This document shows positions 24,590 through 34,300 of a stretch of DNA of 64,000 nucleotides, one piece after another. Below the pieces are notes generated by a model. The model was not told where the DNA came from and ran no database searches. It saw nothing but the letters and a program-made list of their open reading frames with translations. A program made the position numbers and the translations under genes. Position 1 is the stretch's first letter, and each line of letters opens with the position of its first letter. Origin of the DNA: CBDFGK01 sp965247075 (GTDB taxonomy: Bacteria; Pseudomonadota; Gammaproteobacteria; Pseudomonadales; Halieaceae); NCBI GenBank assembly GCA_965247075.1, contig CBDFGK010000003.1:2046001-2110000 (forward strand), in the 5' to 3' direction.

Positions 24590-24625
24590 GAAAGCCGTTT
24601 CTATTGTCAAAATAGAGCGGCTTTC
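24590..24625 (+). promoter_or_regulatory. Long hairpin between acpP and fabF
   Basis: GAAAGCCG pairs with CGGCTTTC and the inner TCTATT with AATAGA, closing on GTCA. There is no T run after it, so it may stabilise the abundant acpP message or attenuate read-through into fabF. Confidence 0.5.
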
Positions 24626-24666
24626 GTGCTACAGGGCACAGTAAAGTTAACGATGAGGACATATTG

Positions 24667-25908
24667 GTGTCTCGCAGACGAGTTGTAGTGACCGGAATGG
24701 GAATGGTCAGCCCGGTGGGTAACACCGTGGATGAAGCCTGGGCCAATATACTGCGTGGAAAAAGTGGCGCAGCCACTATCGAGAGTTTCGACGTATCTAC
24801 TTTCAGTACGCAATTTAGCGCCAGCGTGAAAGATTTCGATTCGACGCCCTATCTGGCGCCCAAGGAATCACGCAAGATGGATGTCTTCGTACAGTTTGGC
24901 ATGGTCGCCGGCATGCAGGCTGTGCAAGATTCCGGCCTTGAGGTTACTGAAGAAACGGCCCCCAGGGTGGGCATCGCTATAGGCTCTGGCATTGGTGGCA
25001 TTGGTCAGATTGAAAAGAACGCCGAGATCATCCGTACCTCGGGTCCGCGCCGGATATCGCCATTTTTTGTGCCCGGCTCTATCATCAACATGATTGCCGG
25101 CAACCTCTCTATCAAGTACGGCTTCCAGGGCCCCAACCTGGCCATAGTCACCGCATGTACATCCGGTACCCACAATATCGGACTGGCTGCGCGGCTGATT
25201 GAACGTGGCGACGTGGATGCCATGGTAGTCGGCGGCGCCGAGATGGCGACTACGCCGGTGGGTCTGGGTGGATTCGCTGCCGCACGTGCGTTGTCTACGC
25301 GCAATGACGATCCCGAGGCAGCCAGCCGACCCTGGGACAGAGACCGCGATGGTTTTGTGTTGGGTGATGGTGCCGGTGTCATCGTGATTGAGGAATATGA
25401 ATTTGCCAAAGCCAGGGGCGCGCATATCTATGCGGAGCTGATTGGCTTCGGCATGAGCGGCGATGCCTATCACATGACATCACCGCCAGAGGACGGTCGC
25501 GGCGCCCAATTGGCGATGCGCCGGGCCATTGATGATGCCCGTGTCGATGCATCGCTGATCAATTATATCAATGCCCACGGCACCTCCACCATGGCTGGTG
25601 ACAAGGCTGAGACACAGGCGGTGAAGGCCGTAATGGGCGCCGCCGCTGCCAATGTTGCGGTCAGCTCAACCAAATCCATGATTGGCCACCTGCTGGGCGC
25701 TGCCGGAGCGATTGAGGCCATCTTTTCAATATTGGCGCTGCGCGATCAGGTGGCACCGCCGACTATAAACCTGGATAACCCGGATGAAGGCTGCGACCTC
25801 AATTATGTGCCTCACACCGCGCAGGAGATGAAGATCGACTACGCGCTTTCAAATTCCTTCGGCTTTGGTGGCACCAACGGCAGTTTGCTTTTCACGGGGA
25901 TGGACTAA
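24667..25908 (+). CDS. fabF: 3-oxoacyl-ACP synthase II
   Basis: Condensing enzyme of fatty acid elongation. 413 residues, with the nucleophile in TACTSGTHNIG near residue 163 and the two catalytic His in INAHGTSTMAGD near 303 and STKSMIGHLLGAAG near 340. The usual start MSRRRVVVTGMG fits GTG at 24667 better than TTG at 24664. Confidence 0.97.
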   Translation: MSRRRVVVTGMGMVSPVGNTVDEAWANILRGKSGAATIESFDVSTFSTQFSASVKDFDSTPYLAPKESRKMDVFVQFGMVAGMQAVQDSGLEVTEETAPRVGIAIGSGIGGIGQIEKNAEIIRTSGPRRISPFFVPGSIINMIAGNLSIKYGFQGPNLAIVTACTSGTHNIGLAARLIERGDVDAMVVGGAEMATTPVGLGGFAAARALSTRNDDPEAASRPWDRDRDGFVLGDGAGVIVIEEYEFAKARGAHIYAELIGFGMSGDAYHMTSPPEDGRGAQLAMRRAIDDARVDASLINYINAHGTSTMAGDKAETQAVKAVMGAAAANVAVSSTKSMIGHLLGAAGAIEAIFSILALRDQVAPPTINLDNPDEGCDLNYVPHTAQEMKIDYALSNSFGFGGTNGSLLFTGMD

Positions 25909-25919
25909 GCGACTCCACC

Positions 25920-26765
25920 ATGTTGCTGCCGGTACACTGGTTTAACCTGCAACTGGGAGCTGCACCGGGTTGCCTGGATCGTGGCTACCGTTATGGCGAT
26001 AGCCTGTTCGAGACCTTGCGCTACCACCGGGGCAGCTATCATTTGCTGGATTACCACCTACAGCGTATGAGCCGCGGCGGTGCGATGCTTGGCATCGATT
26101 GCCCTGAGCAGCGTTTGCGAGAACAACTTCAATTGGGTGCTGACTACCTGGCCGAACATGCGCTCGAGCAGGCCTGCGTGCGGTTGGTGCTGAGCCGGGG
26201 TGGTTGTGATGGTGGCTATGCGCCGACCGAGGCCGCCGGCAATATTTCACTGACACTGACCGACATCGCGCTGAGCTGGGGTGAGCAGGCAGCTCCAGCC
26301 TCGGTAATATGCTGCGAAATTGCCCTGGCGGCACAGCCGCAGTTGGCGGGATTGAAACACAGCAACAGGCTGGAACAAGTGTTGGCAGCACGGGAGGTCG
26401 CCGCCTGCGGTGCCGATGAGGGCTTGCTGTTAAATGCCGGCGGTGAACTGGTCTCGGCTGTGTCAGCCAATGTCTTTGCCGTCTTTGATGGCACTTTGAT
26501 AACGCCGCCGATTGTCGACTGTGGGGTGGCTGGAACCGTACGACGCCTGATCCTGGATGAGCTGGCTCCGGCGGCTGGAATTGCAGTTGCTGAAGAAGTC
26601 CTGCGCTGGGCCGATCTGCAGCGGGCATCGGAAATGTTCCTGTGCAATGCGCTGATAGGAATTCTGGCAGTGGCGAGCTATCCGGGACATCACTTTACCT
26701 GCACAGCGTTGGGCGATAACCTGAGACAAGAATTTTTTGCCTGGTCAGATCAGTCAGATTTATGA
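25920..26765 (+). CDS. pabC: Aminodeoxychorismate lyase
   Basis: PLP-dependent fold type IV enzyme giving p-aminobenzoate for folate. 281 residues. DRGYRYGDSLFETLR near residue 20 is the family opening; the PLP Lys is in GLKHSNRLEQVLA near residue 145; EGLLLNAGGELVSAVSANVF near 180 and GTVRRLILD complete the pattern. It overlaps mltG by four bases. Confidence 0.93.
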   Translation: MLLPVHWFNLQLGAAPGCLDRGYRYGDSLFETLRYHRGSYHLLDYHLQRMSRGGAMLGIDCPEQRLREQLQLGADYLAEHALEQACVRLVLSRGGCDGGYAPTEAAGNISLTLTDIALSWGEQAAPASVICCEIALAAQPQLAGLKHSNRLEQVLAAREVAACGADEGLLLNAGGELVSAVSANVFAVFDGTLITPPIVDCGVAGTVRRLILDELAPAAGIAVAEEVLRWADLQRASEMFLCNALIGILAVASYPGHHFTCTALGDNLRQEFFAWSDQSDL

Positions 26766-27802
26766 AAAAACTCGTCATCCTGCGTTGTTGTCTGTTGGTG
26801 GCGTTAGCCGTGACCGCCGTGTCCCTGTGGCAGTGGTGGCACAATCCTTTCGAGTCCCAGCGCAGTGCCGTGGTACTGGTTGGAGAGGGTAGTTCGCTGA
26901 GCAGCGTAGCCGATGATTTGGCCCGGCGCGGCGTGCTGCGTCGTCCGCACCTGTGGAGTGTAATAGCCCGTTTGCAGGGCCTGGATGGGCAGATTAAACG
27001 CGGCGAATTCGAGTTCAGTGCCGATATGAGTCCCGCCGACCTGCTCGCCACATTGGTGGCAGGCACAGTGCGCCATTACAGCGTGACGCTGCCGGAGGGC
27101 ATTACCCTGGCAATGGCGCTGAACATCCTGCAGCAGCAGCCCCAGATAAATGCTCTACTCGATGGTGTTGCTGACCCTCGTATGACCGGTCTGTTGGAGC
27201 CGGGACAGGTGGCAGAAGGTTTATTTTTTCCAGACACCTACAGCTATATACGTGGCGACTCTGATCTGGATATTCTTAAACGAGCCCATCGGCGCATGCA
27301 ACTGGTGCTGGCGGAAAGTTGGCCGTTGAGGGCTAGGGAGCTGCCCTATAGCAATCCCTATGAGGCGCTGATTATGGCATCGGTGGTGGAACGTGAAACC
27401 GGCGTAGCTCAAGAGAGACGGCGTATCGCCGGGGTCTTCGTGCGGCGTTTGCAAAAGCGTATGCGCCTGCAGACAGACCCCAGCGTCATTTACGGTCTGG
27501 GTCCGGAATTCGATGGCAACCTGCGCCGGCGTCATCTGGAGGACAAGAGCAATCCCTATAACACCTATCAACACCGTCAACTGCCACCAACACCAATTGC
27601 TTTGCCGGGGCGAGACGCCATAGAGGCGGTGCTTCATCCGCTACCGGGCAGCGAACTATATTTTGTGGCCCGGGGTGACGGCAGCCACCAATTCTCGGAT
27701 ACTCTGGAGCAACATCTGCTGGCTGTGCGGCAGTATCAATTACAACGGCGCGAGGACTACCGCTCCGGCCCCCCCAAACCATCTACAGAAGGCGAACCAT
27801 GA
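26762..27802 (+). CDS. mltG: Endolytic peptidoglycan transglycosylase MltG (YceG)
   Basis: Cleaves nascent glycan strands at the inner membrane. 346 residues: N-terminal membrane anchor (residues 3-22), a LysM-like part, then the YceG domain with SVVERETGVAQERRRIAGVF. The Glu in VVERE is the catalytic residue by analogy with E. coli E218; LQTDPSVIYGLG follows. It overlaps both pabC and tmk by four bases. Confidence 0.94.
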   Translation: MKKLVILRCCLLVALAVTAVSLWQWWHNPFESQRSAVVLVGEGSSLSSVADDLARRGVLRRPHLWSVIARLQGLDGQIKRGEFEFSADMSPADLLATLVAGTVRHYSVTLPEGITLAMALNILQQQPQINALLDGVADPRMTGLLEPGQVAEGLFFPDTYSYIRGDSDLDILKRAHRRMQLVLAESWPLRARELPYSNPYEALIMASVVERETGVAQERRRIAGVFVRRLQKRMRLQTDPSVIYGLGPEFDGNLRRRHLEDKSNPYNTYQHRQLPPTPIALPGRDAIEAVLHPLPGSELYFVARGDGSHQFSDTLEQHLLAVRQYQLQRREDYRSGPPKPSTEGEP

Positions 27803-28431
27803 GCGGGCGCGGCATATTTGTGACTATTGAAGGCGGTGAGGGCGTGGGAAAAACCACCAATATCCGTCATCTGGAGACCTGGTTGAAAGATCGGGGTATT
27901 GGCTACCGGCTTACCCGCGAGCCCGGTGGTACACCGCTGGCTGAGGACGTGCGGCGGCTATTGCTGGAACATTTCGAGGAAGCGGTATCGGCCAGGACGG
28001 AATTGCTGCTCATGTTTGCCGGTCGTGCCCAGCACATCGAGCAGGTTATTGAGCCGGCGCTGGCCGGTGGGGACTGGGTGATTTGCGACCGCTTTACCGA
28101 TGCCACCTATGCCTACCAGGGCGGCGGTCGCAATATGCCGAGCGGCCAGATTGCCCAGTTGGAGACCCTGGTGCAGGGAGATTTACGCCCGGATATAACG
28201 CTGCTACTGGATGCGCCGGTAGCAGTGGGAATGGCCCGTGCCGGGCAGCGTGGCGAGTTGGATCGCTTTGAACAGGAGGATCTGGAATTTTTCCAGCGCG
28301 TGCGCGACTGTTACCTGGCGCGAGCAGCGGCAGAGCCGGGCCGCTTTCGCGTTATCGATACCAATCGGCCACTGGCGGCGGTAGAAGCGGACTTGATCGC
28401 CATCATGACTACCTTGGTGGAACAGCCATGA
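27799..28431 (+). CDS. tmk: Thymidylate kinase
   Basis: Phosphorylates dTMP to dTDP. 210 residues. P-loop EGGEGVGKTTNIRHLETWL near residue 11, TREPGGTPLAEDVRRLLL, the DR motif CDRFTDATYAYQGGGR near 94, and a lid region with RAGQRGELDRFE near 150 of the E. coli type. It is coupled to mltG and holB by ATGA overlaps. Confidence 0.96.
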   Translation: MSGRGIFVTIEGGEGVGKTTNIRHLETWLKDRGIGYRLTREPGGTPLAEDVRRLLLEHFEEAVSARTELLLMFAGRAQHIEQVIEPALAGGDWVICDRFTDATYAYQGGGRNMPSGQIAQLETLVQGDLRPDITLLLDAPVAVGMARAGQRGELDRFEQEDLEFFQRVRDCYLARAAAEPGRFRVIDTNRPLAAVEADLIAIMTTLVEQP

Positions 28432-28459
28432 GCGCTGATGAAACAGCCATGAGCGCTGA
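28421..28459 (+). repeat. 21-bp tandem duplication at the tmk/holB junction
   Basis: AACAGCCATGAGCGCTGA occurs at 28421-28438 and again at 28442-28459, a 21-base period. It duplicates the tmk stop/holB start junction, so holB has two in-frame ATG starts (28428 and 28449), both beginning Met-Ser-Ala-Asp. Confidence 0.85.
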
Positions 28460-29414
28460 CAGGCATTGGCCACGCGCTCCACTACCCTGGCAGACTGAGT
28501 CCTGGCAGCGGCTGGTGTCGCTGCTGCATGCGGATACCTTGCCCCACGCTATGCTGGCCGCCGGCCCGCCGGATATCGGCAAACAACATTTCATGTCTGC
28601 CTTCGCCGGTACGCTATTGTGCGAAGACTCCAGTGCCGGTACCGCCTGTGGCAAGTGCCGCAGCTGCCATCTGCTGGCTGTTGGTACGCACCCGGATATC
28701 ATGTTTATCTCCCCCGAAGGGGATAGCCGTGTCATCAAGATCGACCAGATACGCCGCGTGTTGGACTTTGCCACTAAAACGCCGGGGATTAGCCAGCGTA
28801 AGGTCATTCTCGTAGGCCCGGCTGAGGTCATGAACGTCAATGCGGCCAACGCGCTGTTGAAATGCCTGGAAGAACCCACGGCTGGCACCGTATTGTTGTT
28901 GTTCAGCCAGCGGGTATCTACATTACCTGCAACACTGAGATCCCGGTGCCAAACCCTTGCTATGGGGTTGCCATCGCAGCGGCAGAGTATGGCTTGGCTT
29001 GAGCAGTTGACTGGGTCCGCAGAGGTCAGCGGCCAGCTACTGGCGGTAAGCAGCCGGCGACCACTGCTGGCCAGAAGTTATTTCCTGGAGGATAAACTGG
29101 ATCAACAATTGGCACTGCGCCGAGGCGTAGACGAGTTGTTGAGGGGAGGCATTTCCCCATTGGAATTCCCGCCGATGGTCACCGATCTGGAACTGGTGGA
29201 TGTGCTGGCCTTGATGCAGTCTCGCCTGGAGGCGTTACTTAGGACCAGTGTGCTGGAGAACAACGGGGGGGGCGCGCGCCCCGGGTTTATATTGCGGGAT
29301 GAACTGGCCAGGTTGCAGCAGGCCGTCGCCAACGGCGCCAACCCGAACCGGCAGCTCACCATAGAGGACTGTGCCGTGCGGCTGGCAAGGGCGGTGGGCG
29401 ATGGGGCTGCTTAG
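28428..29414 (+). CDS. holB: DNA polymerase III subunit delta'
   Basis: Clamp-loader subunit. 328 residues from ATG 28428 or 321 from ATG 28449. Zn module CEDSSAGTACGKCRSCH near residue 65 is complete with four Cys. The ATPase-like site is degenerate (AGPPDIGKQHF), as usual for delta', which does not hydrolyse ATP. VGPAEVMNVNAANALLKCLEEP near 125 is strongly conserved. Confidence 0.95.
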   Translation: MSADETAMSADRHWPRAPLPWQTESWQRLVSLLHADTLPHAMLAAGPPDIGKQHFMSAFAGTLLCEDSSAGTACGKCRSCHLLAVGTHPDIMFISPEGDSRVIKIDQIRRVLDFATKTPGISQRKVILVGPAEVMNVNAANALLKCLEEPTAGTVLLLFSQRVSTLPATLRSRCQTLAMGLPSQRQSMAWLEQLTGSAEVSGQLLAVSSRRPLLARSYFLEDKLDQQLALRRGVDELLRGGISPLEFPPMVTDLELVDVLALMQSRLEALLRTSVLENNGGGARPGFILRDELARLQQAVANGANPNRQLTIEDCAVRLARAVGDGAA

Positions 29415-29450
29415 TGCTAGTATTGTTGTAATAGCATTGGAGAGTAGCAC

Positions 29451-29798
29451 ATGAGTCAGCAGGGTGGACGCAACGGAATATTGTCACTGACTATTAAGGA
29501 TAAGGCTGTGCTGTACTCGGCCTACATGCCTTTTTTGCACCACGGCGGCTTGTTTGTCCCAACCAATAAGACGTACAAAGTCGGTGACGAGGTTTTCATG
29601 TTGCTCAACCTGATGGATGAGCCTGACAAGATCCCCATCGCCGGTAAGGTGGTGTGGCTTACACCCAAGGGTGCCCAGGGCAACCGCACTGCGGGCATCG
29701 GCGTTCAGTTTAGCGAAGAAGATGCTATCGCCAACGCCAAAATCGCAAATCACCTGGCAGGTTCACTGGATTCGGATCGCCCCACCCATACCATGTGA
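29451..29798 (+). CDS. pilZ: PilZ domain protein (type IV pilus type)
   Basis: 115-residue PilZ-fold protein placed after holB, as in Pseudomonas and Xanthomonas. It lacks the RxxxR c-di-GMP motif at the N terminus, like the PilZ founder that acts in pilus assembly rather than binding the nucleotide. LFVPTNKTYKVGDEVFMLL and GIGVQFSEED are the recognisable parts. No other pil genes are in the window. Confidence 0.88.
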   Translation: MSQQGGRNGILSLTIKDKAVLYSAYMPFLHHGGLFVPTNKTYKVGDEVFMLLNLMDEPDKIPIAGKVVWLTPKGAQGNRTAGIGVQFSEEDAIANAKIANHLAGSLDSDRPTHTM

Positions 29799-29862
29799 AT
29801 GTTATGTGTGAATCGTGTCACGCAACCCATTGATATATATGTATATTCAAGTCTGGCAGGCG

Positions 29863-29889
29863 AAAAAATGGGCTCCCCGAAGGGAGCCC
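29863..29889 (-). terminator. Strong intrinsic terminator on the minus strand
   Basis: Perfect 8-bp stem GGGCTCCC/GGGAGCCC with a TTCG loop on the minus strand (a UUCG tetraloop closed by C-G), followed by six T. In the plus direction there is no T run, so it serves minus-strand transcription, where no protein gene is present. Confidence 0.8.
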
Positions 29890-30000
29890 AATAAGACCAT
29901 TAGGAGTGAAACACAAAGGAATTGCTTCCCTGAATGGAACACTGGCAGTGTTCCAGCGAGTACCCGTTACTACTAGGGGATAGATACCCACACTCTTAGT
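29863..30000 (-). ncRNA. Candidate small RNA between pilZ and GH84 gene
   Basis: The 300-base gap holds an orphan minus-strand terminator preceded by about 110 bases with a perfect hairpin GGAACACT/AGTGTTCC (29937-29955). AT-rich sequence upstream (30000-30070) could hold the promoter; a TACTAA-like -10 lies near 30000. A 63-codon frame on this strand has no clear ribosome site. No known RNA family was recognised, and the 5' end is a guess. Confidence 0.45.
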
Positions 30001-30098
30001 ATTGCGCAAAAATGGTAATTTTCCACATTTTTTATTCGTTTTTTTAAATCAATTTGCGATAAGCAAATGCAATTTAATTCCAAAGAGAGGAATCGAGG

Positions 30099-31142
30099 GT
30101 GTCCGAGCCTTACCTGACTGGCATAGTTGAAGGTTTTTACGGGCGGCAGTGGAGCTGGTCGTCGCGGCGGGCCTACGCTGACTTTTTGCAGCAGCAACAG
30201 CTTAATACCTATCTGTACTGTCCCAAAGGGGACCGCTACCTGCGCCGGGCATGGCGTGAAAATTGGCCTGCACCAACCGAGGCAGAGCTACGCGCCACAG
30301 CCGAGCACTTTCGCGACCGCAAGTTGAGCTGGGGCGTGGGCTTGTCACCCTATGCGCTGTACCGCAGCTATGCAGTGCAGCAAAAGTCAGAGCTGCGAGC
30401 CAAGATCGCTCGCATAGACGACCTGGGTGGCAACCTACTGGCGGTGCTGTTTGACGATATGCCGGGAGATTGCCCGGACCTGGCCATGCGCCAGGCGGAG
30501 ATCGTCGTCGATGTGGTGGCCTGGACTGCAGCGCAACAGGTGCTGGTTTGCCCTACCTATTACAGTTACGATCCGGTCCTGGAACAATATTTCGGTGCCT
30601 GTCCAGAGCACTATTGGCAGGACCTTGGCGCCGCCTTACCGGCAGATGTGGGCATTTTCTGGACCGGCAACAAGGTGTGTTCTGACACCATTAGCTGTGC
30701 TGACATCGCCTCCATAGCTTCGCAGTTGGAGCGCGCGCCAGTGTTGTGGGACAACTACCCGGTCAATGATGGTGAGAAGGCGGCGGACTTCCTGCATTTG
30801 CAGCCCTTAGCCGGTCGGGAGCCGCGCCTGGGACAACAGTTGGCCGGCCACCTTTGCAATCCTATGAACCAGGCCAGCCTCTCGCGCTACCCGCTGTCGG
30901 GACTTGGCCAAATGCGCGGTGCTGCAGCGCAGAATCCTGAAGACATCTATGGTGCGGAGCTGGGCCAGTGCCTGACCGAAGATATGGCTATCTTTGAACA
31001 GCGCGGCCGCGCCGCCATAAGCGACGACGAACGGGTAGAGCTGACAGCGCGATACTCAAAATTCGAACATGAAGCGGCGCTGGAGGTAGTTATGTGGCTG
31101 GCCGGAGAATATCGCTTTGACCCCGCCTGCCTGACCGGTTAA
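30099..31142 (+). CDS. GH84-type beta-N-acetylglucosaminidase/hyaluronidase-family glycosidase
   Basis: 347-residue TIM-barrel protein. GIVEGFYGRQWSWSSRRAY at the start is the hallmark of the GH84 (O-GlcNAcase/NagJ) family; LNTYLYCPKGD matches the next strand; LFDDMPGDCP near residue 120 carries the paired catalytic Asp. PTYYSYDP and VGIFWTGNKVCS near 200 fit substrate binding. GH84 enzymes cleave beta-linked GlcNAc by a substrate-assisted mechanism through an oxazoline. No signal peptide is present, so it appears cytoplasmic, and it lacks the extra domains of secreted homologues. Start GTG 30099 follows GAGAGGAATCGAGG. Substrate is not known; a bacterial O-GlcNAc or recycled sugar is possible. 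Confidence 0.82.
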   Translation: MSEPYLTGIVEGFYGRQWSWSSRRAYADFLQQQQLNTYLYCPKGDRYLRRAWRENWPAPTEAELRATAEHFRDRKLSWGVGLSPYALYRSYAVQQKSELRAKIARIDDLGGNLLAVLFDDMPGDCPDLAMRQAEIVVDVVAWTAAQQVLVCPTYYSYDPVLEQYFGACPEHYWQDLGAALPADVGIFWTGNKVCSDTISCADIASIASQLERAPVLWDNYPVNDGEKAADFLHLQPLAGREPRLGQQLAGHLCNPMNQASLSRYPLSGLGQMRGAAAQNPEDIYGAELGQCLTEDMAIFEQRGRAAISDDERVELTARYSKFEHEAALEVVMWLAGEYRFDPACLTG

Positions 31143-31265
31143 TAAGAGACTGAACTCTGGGTCTTGATAGCCGCTGTCCCTGTGCTCGCTATGCAGCCTG
31201 ATGGTTCTGTGCAGTAACGGTCGTAAAGAGTTGTTGTTTGGCGTCCTTGAGCTGTTGCGTTGCTT

Positions 31266-31311
31266 CATTTCATATTGGAAGAGGCTTCCAATGGTATTTT
31301 TAGTATACAAT
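31266..31311 (+). promoter_or_regulatory. Palindrome and -10-like box upstream of the autotransporter
   Basis: ATTGGAAG-AGG-CTTCCAAT (31274-31292) is a perfect 8-bp-armed palindrome, followed by TATACAAT at 31304-31311, a likely -10. The palindrome would overlap the -35 zone, as an operator would. The preceding CATTTCATATTGGAA (31266-31280) also resembles the right end of the insertion sequence at 40155-40171. Confidence 0.45.
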
Positions 31312-31375
31312 GCCACCCTCCCCCCAAGTGCGGGTCGCCCAAAATCAACTTCATTCACACGGTATCCAAGACATC

Positions 31376-34300
31376 ATGAACAAACTCATCACCCATTTCG
31401 TTTATGCCTCTGCGTTGCCGGTGGCAATAGGTATCACCCCCCCCCCCACTTTCCTCTCGCGAAGTTGCCGGCTCATCCTCCTGGTGCTGGCGATTAGCAC
31501 CGCCGTCCCGTTCACTTTTGGAATAAACACGGCACAGGCGCAAACTGTACCGACGGCGAGCTGGCAAAGCCTTGGGAGTGTTCCTACGATTGGCAGGCAA
31601 ATCAGACACAGTATCGACTTCAACGCTGCAGTTGGCCCTCAGATTCAGGGCCTCTTTATCAGTGATTTCTCTTTCATTGGCGCTAGGCAGAACAGCCTTG
31701 CTGTTCGCTTCGCTACTCCTAATATAGCTTTCCTACAATACACCCCGGAAGAGGATCATTTCTCCATAACCCTTGCCGCGAACTCCGTAACCCTCAACGG
31801 CGTCTCGGGTCCCGCTAACGCGGTGACCTTTGCCTATACCGCGCGTCCGTCCATCACCCTGAGACTGGATACGGGTAACCCCACAGACCGCATCACCAGA
31901 AATAGAGGGATAGATGTTACTCTGGCAAGTAATTTTGATCACAATACGGATACTTGGGCATACTCCACCAATTTCGGCACTACTTACATTGCCGGCTCCG
32001 GCACTCATTTCGGATTGCCCGACGGCGAATATCGCGCCGGTTTTGTGCGAGTCCGCCAGACCGTGAAAGGCACTATTTCCGATGATGACTTTCTTCAACG
32101 ATTTACCTTTGATTCCACGCGGCCAGTCATCAACCTGAATGGGGGAGACATCACCCTGACTGCGGGTCAAACCTACACAGAGCAAGCCAGCGTCTCGGAT
32201 GCTCTGGATAAGAGCGTCATGCTCAGGGTGAGTGGCGATACACTGGACACCACCACCGCCGGCACCTACGACCTTACCTACGATGCGACGGATACCGCCG
32301 GTAATGATGCCGTGCAGTTGACCCGCACCGTGACCGTGACCGAGCCGGTGACCTTGTCGGCTTTGACTGTTTCGCCTGGCACCTTGTCGCCCGACTTTGA
32401 TCCCGCCATCACGGCCTACAACCTCATCGTGGGCGCTGGTGTGAGCAGTATCAGCTTTACGCCAACCTTCAGTGCCGGCACCGTGGTCATTGAGGTCGCC
32501 AGGGTTTTTGGTGGTATGATTAGTAGTGGATCGACATCGTCACGCGGCTTTTCCGGTACCCGCGCCACCTACAACATCGCGGTTACCCATGGCGGTGTCT
32601 CAACAACCTACTCCGTTACCGCGACCCGCAACACCGCGCCGGTGGCCGATGCCGGGGACGATGACACTGCGGCTACCAATGCGCCGGTAGCCCTGGACGG
32701 CTCTGGCAGCAGCGACCCCAATAGCCATGTCGGCGATACGCTGACTTACGCCTGGGAGCATACCTTGACCAATGGCACCGCGCCCGCCACGGCAATCACC
32801 TTGCCTGATGCCACCGCGGAAAACCCGACCTTCACGCCGACCGCGGCTGGGGCTTATACCTTCACCCTGACCGTCACCGATTCGGTCGGTGCCAGCCACA
32901 CCGACACGGTCGTCATCACCGTGACCGAGCCGGTCGACACCACCGCGCCGACGGTGACCCTCGGCACCATTGCCGAAGGTGTGATTGGCACGGCGCAGGA
33001 TCACGTCATTACCTTCGACGAGGCGGTAACCGGTTTGGCGGTGGGTGATTTCTCCGTTTCCAACAACATTGTGGTATCCGGCGACCTCGTGGTGAATAGT
33101 GTGACCCCGGCCAGCGGCCCCAGCACCACCTACACCATCAGCATCACCCCGCAAGCGACAGCCTTCACCCTGACCCTTGCCGCCGACAGTGTGATGGACA
33201 CCGCGACCACCCCGAACCCAGGTCCCGCGAACGCGGCGAGCGCGAGCGGCAGTGCCACCGCCGTCCTTGCCTTTACCGCAGCACCCGCGCTGACTACCAA
33301 CAACGCCGACCCACAACGCGCCAAAGCAGGCGACATCCTGACCCTGACCTTCACCGTCAATCAGGCATTGGCAAGCGTCCCGGTGGTCGTTACCATCGCC
33401 GGGCAGCCCATCACGCCGACTGGCACAGCGGGCAATGTGTATACCGCAACCTACACGGTGGTCGCGGCAGAGGTTACTGATGAAGGCGCGGTGGTGAGTT
33501 ATAGCACCGGCAGACTGACAGCCGCTGGACCCGCCGGTAATACCGCACAGATAACTGACGATAGTGCGATTCGAATTGATTTGACCGCGCCAACCATCGC
33601 CCTGACTGGTGGCGACGCGCCTGTCGTTCTGACTGTGGGCGGGACGTATACAGAGCCGGGTGCCACCGCCACGGATAATGTGGATACCAGTGTCCCCACG
33701 CCCACTTGGAGTGGCGCAGTGGACACCGACACCGCCGGCGACTACACCATCACCTACACCGCCACCGACCGCGCCGGCAATGTCGCCACGAAGACCCGCA
33801 CCGTGACCGTGAGCGAGCCGGCCGCGACCGCGCCTGAACCACCTGTGCTTTCTGCAGGAACAATCACTGATACCAGTGTAGTGCTTGAATGGACTGCAGT
33901 GGATAATGCCGACAGTTATACCCTGACCAGAGTTGTTGCAGGCAGTGCTGATGTTGAAGTGTTTTCAGGCAATGAATTGACTGCCACTGATACTGGCCTG
34001 ACTGCTGAGACACCGTACAAGTATGTCGTTACCGCAACAAATTCTGCCGGGACAAGTGATGCTTCTAACGAGGTTGATGCAACCACTCTTGCTACACCTG
34101 CACCTGACTTAGCGACACTTGTTATCAAGGCAACTACTCATAACAGCATAACGCTCTCATGGGTCGCAGTGGATAATGCCGACCGTTACACCGTGACCAG
34201 AGTTGTTGCAGGCGGTGATGTTAATGTGCCAATAACTGGACTGACTGCCACTGATACCGGACTGGAGGCTGACACAGAGTACAGGTATACCATTTCAGTA

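Noticed and set aside
29818..30009. 63-codon minus-strand frame in the pilZ-GH84 gap as a protein gene
   Set aside because: No ribosome site or recognisable sequence, and it runs through the terminator stem; a small RNA explains the interval better.
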